This document shows, in pieces, positions 13,001 through 24,169 of a stretch of DNA of 64,000 nt (position 1 is the stretch's first letter; every line of letters begins with the position of its first letter). The position numbers and the translations under genes were made by a program. The stretch comes from Phoronis australis. Lineage: Eukaryota > Phoronida > Phoronidae. The DNA lies in NCBI GenBank assembly GCA_002633005.1, contig NMRA01000435.1, forward strand, positions 8,043 to 72,042, written 5' to 3'. The notes beneath the pieces were generated by a model. That model worked only from the letters and a program-made list of their open reading frames with translations. It was not told the origin of the DNA and did not search any database.

Positions 13001-16000
13001 CTTGCTATCATGGATATCTTTTCCAAAATTATTTTATTATCATTTTTTGGTGTTGAAATCATCGTCTCTGAATCACTTTTCTCAGGTGGAGTCCAGTCAG
13101 GCGCAAGTTGTCACTGTTGACCAAACCACTGATCAGGCCGAGATCACGGGTCAGCCAGTGGCTAGCGCTGATCCATCAAGTGCTAGTAACAGTCCGACGG
13201 GTGCCACGGAGGACCAGCTGCCTCAGCCAGTTCCCAAGAAGAGTCCTAAGAAAAAGAAAGGCCGGCCCGCTCCGGCCACACCTAGTATAGCCAATCAGGA
13301 GCAAAGTAGACAAGTGAGTCGAAGTTGGCATCGCTGAGAGAACTTCTTCTTTTGTTGTCTTTTGATTTTTTTTTTAATTGCAGGCGGTCTGATACACGTT
13401 GTACCAGACGTGCGCAGGCCTCGCATGTGGGCCCATTGCACTGATCATCTGGAAATATTTTTATGCTTTATTGATATATGGTTAAAATTGAGCTGAGGAG
13501 CTAGAAACCTGGCTCAAGGGTTTAGCAGTGTGAACTGGTGGGACTCGAACCCACAACCTCGAGTAAAGAAAGCGGGCACTTATCAACCAGGCCACACTGC
13601 CTCCTCTGTCTTTTGATTGCTTAATGTGCTTAATTTTCATTGGCCACAAAATTAATATGATATAACAATGCACAAAAACTGATGAAGACCAATAAGTGTA
13701 GAAACTACAATGAGGATGACAAATAAGGTACAAGTAAAAAATAAGAGTTGAAAAAGTGCAGTCAATGTAGGGGTGATTAAAAAATGTGGTTACTTATTTC
13801 CATCCTGTGTAATAAGTTTTATTCCTGAATATGTAGTTGAGTAATAGATTCATAAATAAATACATACAAGAAAATAATTAATAATAAAAAGTAACTTGAG
13901 GACATTTGCAGGATCTAATGACGATAAGTCGTCCTTTTTAAAATTTGTTTGTTGCATAATGGATAAGATATGCATTTCAAACCCTGTCTAAAAACTGTGA
14001 TGAACCATATACCGCACAGTGTGTGTGTGTGTGTGTGTATACAGTGTGTTATAAACTACTGACCAGAGTGTCTATATACAGTGTGTTATAAACTACTGAC
14101 CAGAGCCTATATAGAGTGTGTTATAAACTACTGACCAGAGCCTATATATGGTGTGTTATAAACTACTGACCAGAGCGTATATACAGTGTGTTATAAACTA
14201 CTGACCAGAGTGTCTATATACAGTGTGTTATAAACTACTGACCAGAGTGCACACAAGTGTTTGAACACCATTTCTTTACCTAGTTCCCAATGTTGTGAAG
14301 GGTGTAGACTGTGGCTCACCACCATGTATGAATACAAAAATATAGATGGCTTTTAAGGATCAGTACATTAGTCATGTTTTGTGTCTGAATCAAGCATGAA
14401 AAATAAACACAATTTATTTTTGATAAAGTGTACACAGCAAAATAAGTTGTTTACATTTTGTGAATGTAAAAATAAGTTGTTTACGTTTTTGTAAATGTAT
14501 TTCTGATGCTTTGTTTCTAGGATAGTAATCAGTTGCCTTCCAAAAATGCCATAGAGGTCGCTAGTGAGGCGTCGTCCAACACTGACAGTGGTGCTAAAGA
14601 AGAGAAGACAGATTCAGGTGTTGGTGAAGAAACGTCCAAAAAAGAAGTTTTTAATGAGATGGGCGATGGTAAGCATCTTATTCATGATTCAGACTGTGGT
14701 AAAAGACAAATAAGTATGTCGAATCAGACTGAGAAATTGATGAGTGAGATGAAATCCAACTTGTCTTAATGGCCCAGCACTTGAACTGGACCAATCGTAC
14801 TGTGGAAATTTGTGAAGTCAAGTTTCAGGTTTTGTGCATCTGACTGAACTGAGTTTCACTGTATGTACAGTAGTTTTCAAAAATATGTTGATGAAATTTT
14901 ATTCGCATTGAACATCAGCGAATTTTAAAAGGAAATCTTTCCGTCTAATTTCAAATGGTTTGTGGTATTTCTTCACCTGTTTAACATACAACATGGCGGG
15001 TAAGTGAAATTTCTTGTCACATTTCTCAGCAAAAGAATAGGTTAAGAATATTTTACAGTCCATTGTGAGCGTCGTTTGTACTATGAAGATGTCATAAATC
15101 AACATCTGGTTAAGGATATAACAAACCTTATTCACAAAAATTGGCCGTTTTTACAAAAATATTTCATATACGTCGAGCAAAATATCTTATCTTTACTCTC
15201 GGGGACCTTCAAGTGTGTAGTGAGAAAAAAGATTTAGCAGAGCCACGTGGAATTTTGTTTACTACTTATCTGAGGTCAAAGGTTACAGGGCTTTCACTCA
15301 AATCGAATCTCCCGCCAGGCATAGAGCAGCTAGAAACATGTCAAGTCCATTTAAACCGTGGTTGTTTTTTATTAATACAAACTAAAAGACTAATTGGAAA
15401 TTCCCAACAGCATTTTTTGAGGTAAATGGTGGAAGTTTTAATTTAGAAAAAGTTTCATTTAAATCGACCGAGGGTCATTTTGGTATATACGGTATGTACC
15501 TTTCTTAAAAGTGAAATTTTGACTTTAAATGCAATAATGATAATCACTCAGAGGTGTTTTTATAATCCTTGATCTTTCGAAAAGTATATACTTTTACTAG
15601 CTGACAAAGCATTTTTTTACATTCGAGTTAGATTTGAGGCCACTAAATAAGGTTTGAGATAACCTTTAGCCCATCGTATATGTGGGCGCCCCCCTATGGC
15701 TATTTTACGTTCATTAAGAAAACCTTATGTTTCCATTATTTACAGCAAGTACTCAACTTTTGAAATTTAGAAAAAAATTTTGGCAGTTATTTGTTGTGAA
15801 ATAAGTTAAGAATTATAATGTTAGTAGGCATTTAAGTTGTGGTGGAAATAATTAGACTGACACTGATGTGTTATGTAAGCTATTTCTCACTGATGTGTTA
15901 TGTAAGCTGTTTCTCACTGATGTGTTATGTAAGCTATTTCTCACTGATGTGTTATGTAAGCTATTTCTCACTGATGTGTTATGTAAGCTATTTCTCACTG

Positions 16001-16254
16001 ATGTGTTATGTAAGCTGTTTCTCACTGATGTGTTATGTAAGCTATTTCTCACTGATGTGTTATGTAAGCTATTTCTCACTGATGTTATGTAAGCTATTTC
16101 TCACTGATGTGTTATGTAAGCTATTTCTCACTGATGTGTTATGTAAGCTATTTCTCACTGATGTGTTATGTAAGCTATTTCTCAATCTATTTTAGATAAC
16201 TGGACTGAGGCTAAGCCACAGAGAAAAAAGAAGAAAGTGAGAAGAGACAACTAA
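9862..16254 (+). CDS. MTDH: Metadherin/LYRIC-like protein, 3' part of gene (7 exons)
   Basis: Joined exons 9862-10005, 11145-11217, 11688-11813, 12273-12457, 13086-13313, 14521-14668 and 16196-16254 keep phase and give about 320 residues ending in a stop. The product is Lys/Glu/Ser/Pro-rich and apparently disordered, with several basic clusters (RSRKGKK, EKRSKKKK-type, SPKKKKGRP). Three blocks resemble vertebrate metadherin: KPATNGHIHVV near the start, DGEWTTQRSRKGKK, and the C-terminus DNWTEAKPQRKKKKVRRDN, which parallels the basic C-terminal tail of the vertebrate protein. In vertebrates MTDH is an ER/nuclear-membrane and nucleolar protein that binds SND1 and RNA. The N-terminal membrane-anchor exon was not found, so this is a partial gene. 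Low-complexity sequence limits certainty. The alternative is another Lys-rich ER protein such as an RRBP1 relative. Confidence 0.65.
10297..10326. repeat. Direct repeat, about 24 bp
   Basis: CTATTCTCTGTCATCAGGGG with its flank occurs twice in immediate succession within MTDH intron 1. It lies at the end of a sequence that resembles 7165-7260. Confidence 0.55.
10578..10714. repeat. tRNA-derived inverted repeat (SINE-like)
   Basis: Plus-strand 10640-10714 has a polymerase III A-box-like AGCTCAGTGGTGAGAGC and a B-box-like GGTTCGATTCC, followed by AGTTGGGG. An inverted copy of the T-arm half (from about GGCAA to TTGGGGTT) lies at 10578-10621. The acceptor stem does not pair (GTCCTCA against GTTGGGG), so this is a tRNA-derived repeat in a fold-back arrangement, not a working tRNA gene. 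Confidence 0.6.
11145..11217 (+). CDS. MTDH: MTDH-like exon B
   Basis: Acceptor TTTCCAG, donor GTTGGT, phase 0 to 1. It encodes a short Lys/Glu/Ala-rich linker. The donor was chosen over GTGACT four bases downstream because only this choice keeps phase with the next exon (GAT, then GEWTTQ). Confidence 0.65.
11688..11813 (+). CDS. MTDH: MTDH-like exon C (basic DGEW block)
   Basis: Acceptor GTTCCAG, donor GTAACG, phase 1 to 1. It encodes DGEWTTQRSRKGKK and then a Lys/Glu/Ser-rich stretch ending RASPG. The Trp within an acidic-then-basic context parallels the EGAWET..KRQQRKR block of vertebrate metadherin. Confidence 0.7.
12273..12457 (+). CDS. MTDH: MTDH-like exon D
   Basis: Acceptor CTTTTCAG, donor GTTGGA, phase 1 to 0. 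The product begins TKQSPKEKRSKKKK and continues as an acidic Ser/Pro/Val-rich disordered segment. Confidence 0.65.
13086..13313 (+). CDS. MTDH: MTDH-like exon E
   Basis: Acceptor TTCTCAG, donor GTGAGT, 76 codons in phase 0-0. The product is Gln/Ser/Thr-rich with a basic cluster KKSPKKKKGRP (AT-hook-like GRP core) near its end. Confidence 0.65.
13530..13612 (-). repeat. tRNA-derived SINE-like fragment
   Basis: Read on the minus strand it has an A-box-like GTGGCCTGGTTGATAAG and a B-box-like GGGTTCGAGTCCC with a perfect GTGGG/CCCAC T-stem. The bases after the T-arm do not pair properly with the 5' end, although a GCAGTGT/ACACTGC pair exists six bases further out. This fits a SINE head or degenerate tRNA rather than a functional gene. 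Confidence 0.55.
14010..14250. repeat. Minisatellite, about 36-bp unit x 6, with (GT)n
   Basis: Six copies of a unit containing GTGTGTTATAAACTACTGAC, each followed by CAGAG and a variable TATATA spacer, follow a short GT run at about 14021-14040. It lies in the MTDH intron between exons E and F. Confidence 0.85.
14521..14668 (+). CDS. MTDH: MTDH-like exon F
   Basis: Acceptor GTTTCTAG, donor GTAAGC, phase 0 to 1. The product is Ser/Glu/Lys-rich, ending FNEMGD. Reading on past the donor stays open to a stop at 14767-14769, so an unspliced alternative end is possible but less likely. Confidence 0.65.
15862..16184. repeat. 27-bp minisatellite, 12 units, in last MTDH intron
   Basis: Twelve head-to-tail copies of a unit holding TGATGTGTTATGTAAGCTAT and TTCTCAC are present. 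One copy lacks two bases (GATGTTATG near 16081) and two carry CTGTTTC. The unit length is a multiple of three, which explains the long but meaningless frames here on both strands. Every unit contains GTAAGC, a 5'-splice-site-like motif, and a pyrimidine-rich tail. The array ends only about ten bases before the acceptor of the last coding exon. Confidence 0.95.
16196..16254 (+). CDS. MTDH: MTDH-like terminal exon G
   Basis: Acceptor TATTTTAG, then phase-1 completion to Asp. It encodes NWTEAKPQRKKKKVRRDN followed by TAA. This Trp-Glu plus polybasic C-terminus is the strongest link to vertebrate metadherin. Its acceptor lies directly at the end of a 27-bp minisatellite. Confidence 0.75.
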
Positions 16255-19200
16255 AAGAACAATTTGAAGAGTAGCACCATTCTTGTTATTGTCATATGAA
16301 AGTGGACAGTGGCTACCACTGACAGAGTGGTCGTTGAAAATCTATATTTTATAAATATTTAACTTTTGTTGAGAAATATTGCTGTATCATGTATCAGAAC
16401 TCATTTAGGAGTTGATTTATGGACGCTTGTCCGAGACAGGCCAGATTATGTTTAGCTCAAGACAGTTCCAGGAGTGGTCACATGATAGCCATGTGAGTAG
16501 TCATGTGATGCCTGGTTGGCATGCGCTGGGAATTGGGCAATGCGAACGTGAAGACCTCCAGATGATAGTCATTTTGTTTGCATCACATTTTATAAAAAAT
16601 TACACCGAAGTTTTGGTGAAAGATGATGACCGGACAATGATGCAGAAATTGGTCACTTGCTTTGTTAAAGCCCCATGCTCTGTGGAAATTATTGCTTTGG
16701 TTAGTGTTCAGAGGTGAAACCCTTCACTTTAATTTGGTGAGCTCGTATTTCTAATTATACATGATAACACCATGAACCGAAGGGAGATCATTGATAGCTT
16801 CAAGTGAAAGATTCACCGCTGCTAGCTTCATTTATTCGTATTTGAACTTGGCGACTTTAGTTTGATCTAATTGGAACTGCATGGTACTTAAACATCTGGT
16901 TAATCTGTGCCCGGTGTGAATCGATCATATTTAAAAATTGCTCAAAGAATTCTACGCAGCACATATTTGGTTTAGTGTGCTGTACCACATGTTGTTGGGT
17001 ACAATTTGTTTTAGTTCATTGCACGTTGTAAAGTGCCTGTTTCTGTCGCGTGCACAGTTATTTAGAAACCAGGCATTGGAGAGGACAATGCAATTGGCTC
17101 TCATAGATACAGCTTTAACCAATGGTATGGCTAGCTCAGTTTCTCAGCAGTTTGTACTGCATTGAGAGCTGGCTTGTCAAACGCGTTGGCCAATAGTTAT
17201 AGTTTGATGAGGTTGTGGATGGATTTTGCCTTTTTCTTTGAAGCAGTGTGTGTGCGAGAGTTGCAGGATCATTTATTAATGTAGAAGATTTTTGTGTCGT
17301 TGAATTTAATGAATAATTCCAGTTTTGTATAGGGGCCAACAATTTATTTGATTGATGCTTGTCACAGTGAAAAAAATTAAACTTATATGGTGGTGCTAGA
17401 AAAACAGTGTGCCTGCGTATATCCAGGCATCAAGATAGTCATGCAGGTCAGTTGTGTTCTGTTTTCGTCTCTCTTCAGTTTGAGGCTACATTAAATCCAT
17501 GCTTTCTGTCAAAAACTAACCTTTGATTTAGGCTAGTTACCATTATAACATTGGTGTTATCGTGTCCCTTCTGCAGTTTGAAATTGATGTTTGGGCTCAG
17601 AACCTACTGACAGTTCGCTAGTTCATTAGAGTTCATGATGTGACCTGAAATTTTATGAGCTTGTCTCGAGTAATGAAATTGCGGTTCTTTCCAAGCTCCA
17701 AAATCACACCTATTTTGATTAAAGTACAATTTGAGACAAATTTCAAAATTGTAAGCGGTGTGAGTTAAACCTTGAGTTTGACAGAAAGCTTGGGTTTAAT
17801 GCCACTGTAATTAAGAAGGCACTGTTTTCTTTAGCGCCACCTAGTGATTTTCTAGTTTCCAATTTTATGACTGGTGTTGTACATTGATTATACGTCACTC
17901 TATTGTATTAGCCTCATTGCGACATTTTAGTTGTCAGTCTCCACAGAATACCTGACTGTGATGATTAATTAATTCTTCCGAGGACTTTCGTTGCCATTAT
18001 AAAGAAGTGAAAAGCATGTGGAACAAAAATTTTGTCAGTCTTTGATTGTAAGTGAACGTTCAAGTATTGTATTGTTTTGTGAGAACTGGAGGGGTGCGAT
18101 CAAAATGGGTTTTTAAGGGTATTGGTGATTGGTGGAGATTATGGGTTGGTGTGTTATTTAGGGTTTTGGTGCAGTTGTGGTGTCGAGATGTGTATTTTGA
18201 TTGTCAAGATGTATTTTGGAGTTTTTCAAAGCAGGTTACTGAACATGCATCAAATTGGCAACTTGGTGATTGTACAAATTTTACTCATTGTTCTCGGAGC
18301 CGTGGTAAAAACAGCGACTTATCCTCTATATAAGCCGTCGTTTTGACAATTTCATGTTATTGGAACTGAAGAGAAGGCGAACACTTAGGCAGGCTATCGA
18401 CTTACACAAACTGACAAGTTTAACATAACAATCTTAAGCAGGGTAACTTGTGTTAGCTCATTGGATGTTATTCATTACTGTGAAGATGCATTATTTGTAA
18501 TTTGAGGTTTATGACATGTGATGATAACTTCTTATTTCTAAGCTTTGCTATTTAGTGTTGCAGGAAACACTCCATCAGTTCATTTATTTACTAGAACTTT
18601 CTTTGCCTTTGAACAAACATTTCGATGAATTGTCTTGATGTGAAAAGTTATTTTTGTATTTGTCAAAATAATCAAATGTGAACAGTTTTTAGTGTGAACA
18701 CACCATTCCATTAACGAGTCCTTTTCGGTGTTCCATTAAAACTGAGGAGTAGGCTAGTATGTATGTAATAGGTTGTGAACTCTGAGAAATTGCAAAGTCC
18801 GGTTTCAGCACGGGGTGCCACTTTCTACATAAGAAAGCGTTCGCAAGTGAATTTTCATTTGATGCAGAGAGCATTCACATGGGTGTTCAATCAGCCATCT
18901 CTGGTGATTTAAGCATTTTACATATCTTTGCACAACCACAATACCGTCAGTAATAACCTGGCCAATCATGTGCGATTGCCATGCACAAACAGTGCCTAAC
19001 CACAACTTCAGTCTTTTTTGTTATATTAAGAAGCCTGTAGGCCCTGCCTGTGGATTTTGAGGCAGGTCGTTAACTAGCTAGACGCCCTACAAACATTCGT
19101 ATGTAAATTTGTTTTCAGACAATTATCTGTCTTTTGATCAGACAGCATGGGAACGCTGTGATTAGTCTTTGGGTGTATTCAGCAATGTTGGTAAATGGGT

Positions 19201-20091
19201 CGAGAGGGTGGGTTGCCACAATCTGCATGTTCTCAGCTGGCCTGTGCTGAATTAACAATGTCAACAGTCTGTGTTCTGTAGTGTCCTTGTATTGGTATGT
19301 TTTTGTCATTGTAAATGATCACTGAATATTAATTAGCCACGCAATGTAGTTTGTTGGTATTTGTGGATAACGCGTTCTTGCAGCGTACACGATTTGAAGA
19401 GAAGGAATTTTGTGAATGTAATTTGTAATCTATCTGCCTACAATATTTTTATGTGTTGATCAAAAGTGAATCGTCTTTGTGCTTAAGTAAACTACTACAG
19501 GGAAATGAATTGAAAGCTTCACAGCAACTGTAACGAATTAGAAATAGTGTCATTGGTATACATGACTTATCACGACCTGTTCCTACACTTAGAAAGTCTT
19601 TCAAACTTCTGAAAATGACATTAATGACATTTTCAGGTTATGTTGCAACTGATCAAAAACTTACTCAAACTCACAGTTGTCATTCATGGTTGGTAAACAC
19701 CTATGCAATAAATTGCCGATGTTGCAAGGACGGTAACAATAGTTTGAACGTCTTTAATTTAGCAAGGTTACAGATTAGTTATTTTTGATGATTTTGCTTA
19801 CAGGAGAAACTGATACACTGAAGTTTAATCAGAGATGATTTCCATACCTTCTCAATTCAAAACTAGTGCTTTTGGAAATTACGAAAGAAGTGTTTTAGAT
19901 CTGACGAGAGCATCGTTGGTGGTAGTGAATATGGCAAAATTACTGCCATTCTATTATATACAGGGTTGTGGTGAGGCCAGCGATTTATGCGAATTAGCTT
20001 GTGCAATATGCAAATGTAGGAACGTCGCAGGTAAACGCTTCGGTTATTCATTGCTCCATGTCTCCGATGTCTAATTTGATTTCAAAATAAA
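16255..20091 (+). other. MTDH 3' region, probable 3' UTR and flank
   Basis: No coding exon was recognised. The stretch follows the MTDH stop codon. Candidate poly(A) signals AATAAA occur at about 19706 and at 20086-20091. Whether the 3' UTR really extends that far cannot be seen. Confidence 0.4.
20086..20091 (+). terminator. Candidate poly(A) signal AATAAA (plus strand)
   Basis: AATAAA in an AT-rich context is the last plus-strand signal before the opposing HBS1L 3' end. Its use by MTDH is inferred from position only. Confidence 0.3.
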
Positions 20092-20649
20092 ATTTTATGG
20101 AATCCTTAATATTTGTATTTGTTTATTCTCTTTCAGAACCACCTGCTGATGCACAAACTCCAATACATGGATTTTTTCTTTTGTAAAAGTTGCTGAAATC
20201 AAAACTCACAGACCTCACGGGGTGTAAACAGTCTAAAATTTTGGTGTGTCCTAGGAAACCTTGGACATTTTTAGGCTAAATTTGTAGGGAATTTGTTAAA
20301 ATGTGAAACCCAAAAAAATCTGGCAATAGATGGCACTAAGGGCGTACCTCGTGAGAACACATCTCACACGATGGTGTCGTTTACCAGTACCATGTCGCGG
20401 TACTTGCGGCGGATTATTTTCACCACAAAACTCATTCTCAAAAACATTTATTAACTTACAGACCACTTAATAACTATATTGTCAGAGTATGTTGTATTTC
20501 CTACTCGTTTGGTCAAACAGAAAAGGAAAAGTACGCAAACCAGACTTTAAATTCCATGGACATAATTGTTTAACTATACAAAATGGTGTTTTACTTTATA
20601 ATGATAAAGTAATCTGAGTAGGAAAATCAAGAACAAGCAGAATTCATAT
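20092..20649. other. Convergent intergenic spacer
   Basis: No gene seen. This is the short space between the predicted 3' ends of the MTDH-like gene (plus) and HBS1L (minus). Confidence 0.4.
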
Positions 20650-20655
20650 TTTATT
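20650..20655 (-). terminator. HBS1L: Poly(A) signal of HBS1L (distal copy)
   Basis: TTTATT on the plus strand reads AATAAA on the minus strand, in the duplicated 3' block. Confidence 0.5.
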
Positions 20656-21137
20656 GCAATATCTAAAATACACATTGCAACTTATAGTATTCTCAAAGTC
20701 AACCACCCATCATACGAACCTGGACTTGCAATCAAACTTTGACAACAGACCTCACATAAATAACTTAGTTGCATAGTTAAAATGAGTTCAAAGGTCACAA
20801 GCCTCATTCTGACTAAATTCCACATCATACTGTGATTTTTACCCTTCTTCTCCAACTGAGGACAACGGTCATCTTCACACACTTGATGGCACTACATCTG
20901 CGCCCGATTGCATGAAATGGTCCTCATAGGCACTCTACTATATTCCCTAAATTTTCAGCGCATTTGTGGAATTCGTTCAAATACCGATGTACNTTGAAGT
21001 ACGACCACCAGCCATTTTGAATTTAAATCAAACGCAACCACCCATAAATTTTTATTTCAGTTGCCTTCCCCCCCTCCCACACAGATTTTGCTGGAACAGC
21101 CCTGAGTAGGAAAATCGAGAACAAGCAGAATTCATAT

Positions 21138-21143
21138 TTTATT
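21138..21143 (-). terminator. HBS1L: Poly(A) signal of HBS1L (proximal copy)
   Basis: The same AATAAA signal in the second copy of the duplicated block. Only one of the two is likely to exist on a real chromosome. Confidence 0.5.
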
Positions 21144-21484
21144 GCAATATCTAAAATAAACATTGCAACTTATAGTATTCTCAAAGTCAACCACCCATCA
21201 TACGAACCTGGACTTGCAATCAAACTTTGACAACAGACCTCACATAAATAACTTAGTTGCATAGTTAAAATGAGTTCAAAGGTCACAAGCCTCATTCTGA
21301 CTAAATTCCACATCATACTGTGATTTTTACCCTTCTTCTCCAACTGAAACGAAGGACAACGGTCTTCTCCACACTTGATGGCACTACATCTGCGCCCGAT
21401 TGCATGAAATGGTCCTCATAGGCACTCTACTATGTTCCCTAAATTTTCAGCGCATTTGTGGAATTCGTTCAAATACCGATGTAC

Positions 21485-22740
21485 TTATGTCACATATTCA
21501 CTACTACATCACGTAGCTTTGACATACCGAGAGAAAACATTACGTTGAATTATGAATATTACTGGAAAATAACTAGGGACCTTTTCATGCAACATCTCTA
21601 ACTTAAGCACACTTTCCACTTAATTTTAGTTTAGAACTTCAAAAAACGGATTTTAACGCAGGATAGTTCAGTCAAAATTTGAGCACAAATAATGCTCATT
21701 CACCACAACCGCCGTAGCGAGTGACAGCTGATTCGTGCATTATGTAATAGAGGTTTCTGCGTAAACCCTGCTCACTTTTTAAAATACTCTTAAAAATAAA
21801 AGTAAAATAAGACAAATACATACAGAACTGAAAGTTAAGAAATGTTTATGTTTTAGTGTAGATGTCTTTGTATTGATGAAACTCAAGCTGTGTCTGTCCT
21901 ACATTGACGTATGTAAAGGAACGCGTGTCTTTAATACAAAACGTCATTAGAAAAAGAGGACTCCGGATCAGGATAAAGTGATGGAAAATATCACATTTGT
22001 CAGTAAAAAGCCTACAGATGCACTGCAAGCATAGTTAAGTCCCTATTATCAAGACTGTTTCATGCAACCAGTCACTGGGACCTTTTCCATAAAACATGCC
22101 TCTTGACATTATCAGTGATTTCCAACCGGTGTAACGTGACATGTCATTGGTGAGTTAAGTTTAATGAAATGGGTCCAGATCGACAGTCAAGATTTAATTA
22201 CCATGTAAGTAAAACATACTTTGTGAATCCATTTCAATAATTTCCACAGGAGACGCCACTTTGAAGAAAGCAAAGTATCCAACATAATACTGTCCAGTTA
22301 GCATTATTTTTAGAGGTGTCCTGGTTCAATTTTGTTTGAACCCACCAAGTGCACGTTTTCCTCTTCGACTGCTTTTTGTATGTGTCAACTCTGCAAGTCT
22401 GTCTGTTTTTCGGTCAGTTTGCCTGTCTGTTTGTCTGCCCCCAAGAAGCGCTCTCTCATGATTCAGTTTTTGAAACTTTGCTCTCTAGTATCTGAAACCA
22501 AAAAACATTCGCAACAAATAACAACAATGGAATCATAAAACTGAACACAAAACAGCACATCTTGCAAAAGTAAACACTAACAATGAGAAAATGTAACAGT
22601 TGGATCCATGTAACTCAATATCTTTCCCAATCAGAAAAACATTGCGAGGTATGGTAGCTCTATTTAGTGCTCTCTGCTCTTCAGATAAGTCCTCGCTCCA
22701 ACTGGATCCATAACATGCCATGTTTACCACAGGAATGCTC
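21485..22740 (-). other. HBS1L: HBS1L 3' region, no clear exon
   Basis: This lies between the last recognisable HBS1L coding exon and the proximal poly(A) block. A tiny final coding exon for a short tail (vertebrate proteins end VTEIKE) could be here, but I could not identify one. The rest is presumably 3' UTR or intron. Confidence 0.35.
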
Positions 22741-24113
22741 TTACCTGAGGTCGCGTTTTTGCAAATTTTCCTTCATACATTGAGATTCACTTGAAGCATG
22801 ACGAATACAAAACCCTGTTACCTCAGTGACAAGACCAGCTGCGATAGTGACACCTGATGAGCGCAGCATGAACCTTCCCAGGTCTTTATAGTCCTTGTAC
22901 AGCTCAATACATATTGACCGGCCGACCTCCAGCTCAATGACAGCGTTACTATTCTTAGGAAGACACCTGGCAAAAGAACAAGGTTGACAGGCTGTAAAAA
23001 GGGTATCTGCATTTATTTGTATACTCACATGTTTAACATGTCAGAGAATCGATTCATATTTAATGGCAAGTCACAATTTGTCACATCTCAAATTTTTAAA
23101 AAATGCCACAGGCAAAGTCTCAATTGTCATAGCTTTTTGTTGCATTTTGCCTTTGTCATATGTGAGGCACAATACTTGTCACTGGTAATGATGAATTCCA
23201 CATTTTATAATTTGTGAAAAAGGAGACACTACTTTTCATAAAACAAACCGCACTACCAGTCAATCTAAGCCAGTCTCCTACATGTTACTGAGGGGACGGG
23301 TTGCTCACCTTGGTTTGTTTCGGACAACTTCGCCTGAACTCTTGTTCAACTGACTGATCAACCTCTTGATGTATGCAGGCTCATTCAGCGACTGATAGTG
23401 AAAGACCACCTAAAAGATACGAATTACGTTAGCATAGTAGAGGGCTTGCACACCGATGGCAGGAAACACTGCAGAGAGGATGATCAAAGTGGCAATGCGC
23501 ACAGTTTACGCAGCGTGTCAGTGAAGAGCGTGACAATCAAAAGGTGGCACTAGCAATTCAACAGTCCTCTCCGATGAAAGAGGATAATGGGAGACTTTCA
23601 CATATCAATTGATCACATGGGATAACAGTGACCTCTAGAGGACCACATGGCAGTTTCACTTTTGTTCAAAACGCTTCACCTCCAATCAAATACATCATCA
23701 TCACTCCACGGGTCTTTTCACGAAGACAAACAAGTTCCCCAGTCACCCGCTGCAAAGAAGTACCTCCCTTAACAGCTAGGTGGTGAAACGTCACCAGTCC
23801 TGCCTGATCGGCTTCCAATGCTTTCTGAAAGTCTCCCAAAGCAATTGGTTGATATCGTCAACGTACTGTGCACTATAGCCGCAAATTCTACTTACAGGAA
23901 AACCTTTCGTGATTGGCACTTCGACGTTGAAGAGGACTACACGTGCTCGGAATCTGTTTGTGCACTTAATTGGTGACGCTGGGTCGCATACAATGCTGCC
24001 TGTGAATGTTAACAACATGGGGACTTTAATATGTGCGTGAAATCATCACTTCAGGTACAGCAGCATCAGCATCAGCATCATCATCAACAGCAGCTACAGC
24101 AACAGCAGCAGCT

Positions 24114-24169
<56 letters not shown>

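Larger units (their letters stand above)
20614..21484. repeat. Near-identical tandem blocks around N at 20993
   Basis: Blocks 20614-20992 and 21104-21484 differ by only a few substitutions and small indels (for example GAGGACAACGG against GAAACGAAGGACAACGG). The first ends exactly at the single N. This is the pattern of two overlapping allelic contig ends joined without merging. On the minus strand each block has an AATAAA signal of the HBS1L 3' end. Confidence 0.85.

Noticed and set aside
14010-14250. CRISPR-like array
   Set aside because: Spacers are near-identical and the genome is an animal's; it is a minisatellite.
15839-16195. Open frames of up to 118 codons with nine-residue repeats (MCYVSYFSL) on both strands
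   Set aside because: They arise only because the minisatellite unit is 27 bp. The array is intronic, next to a splice acceptor.
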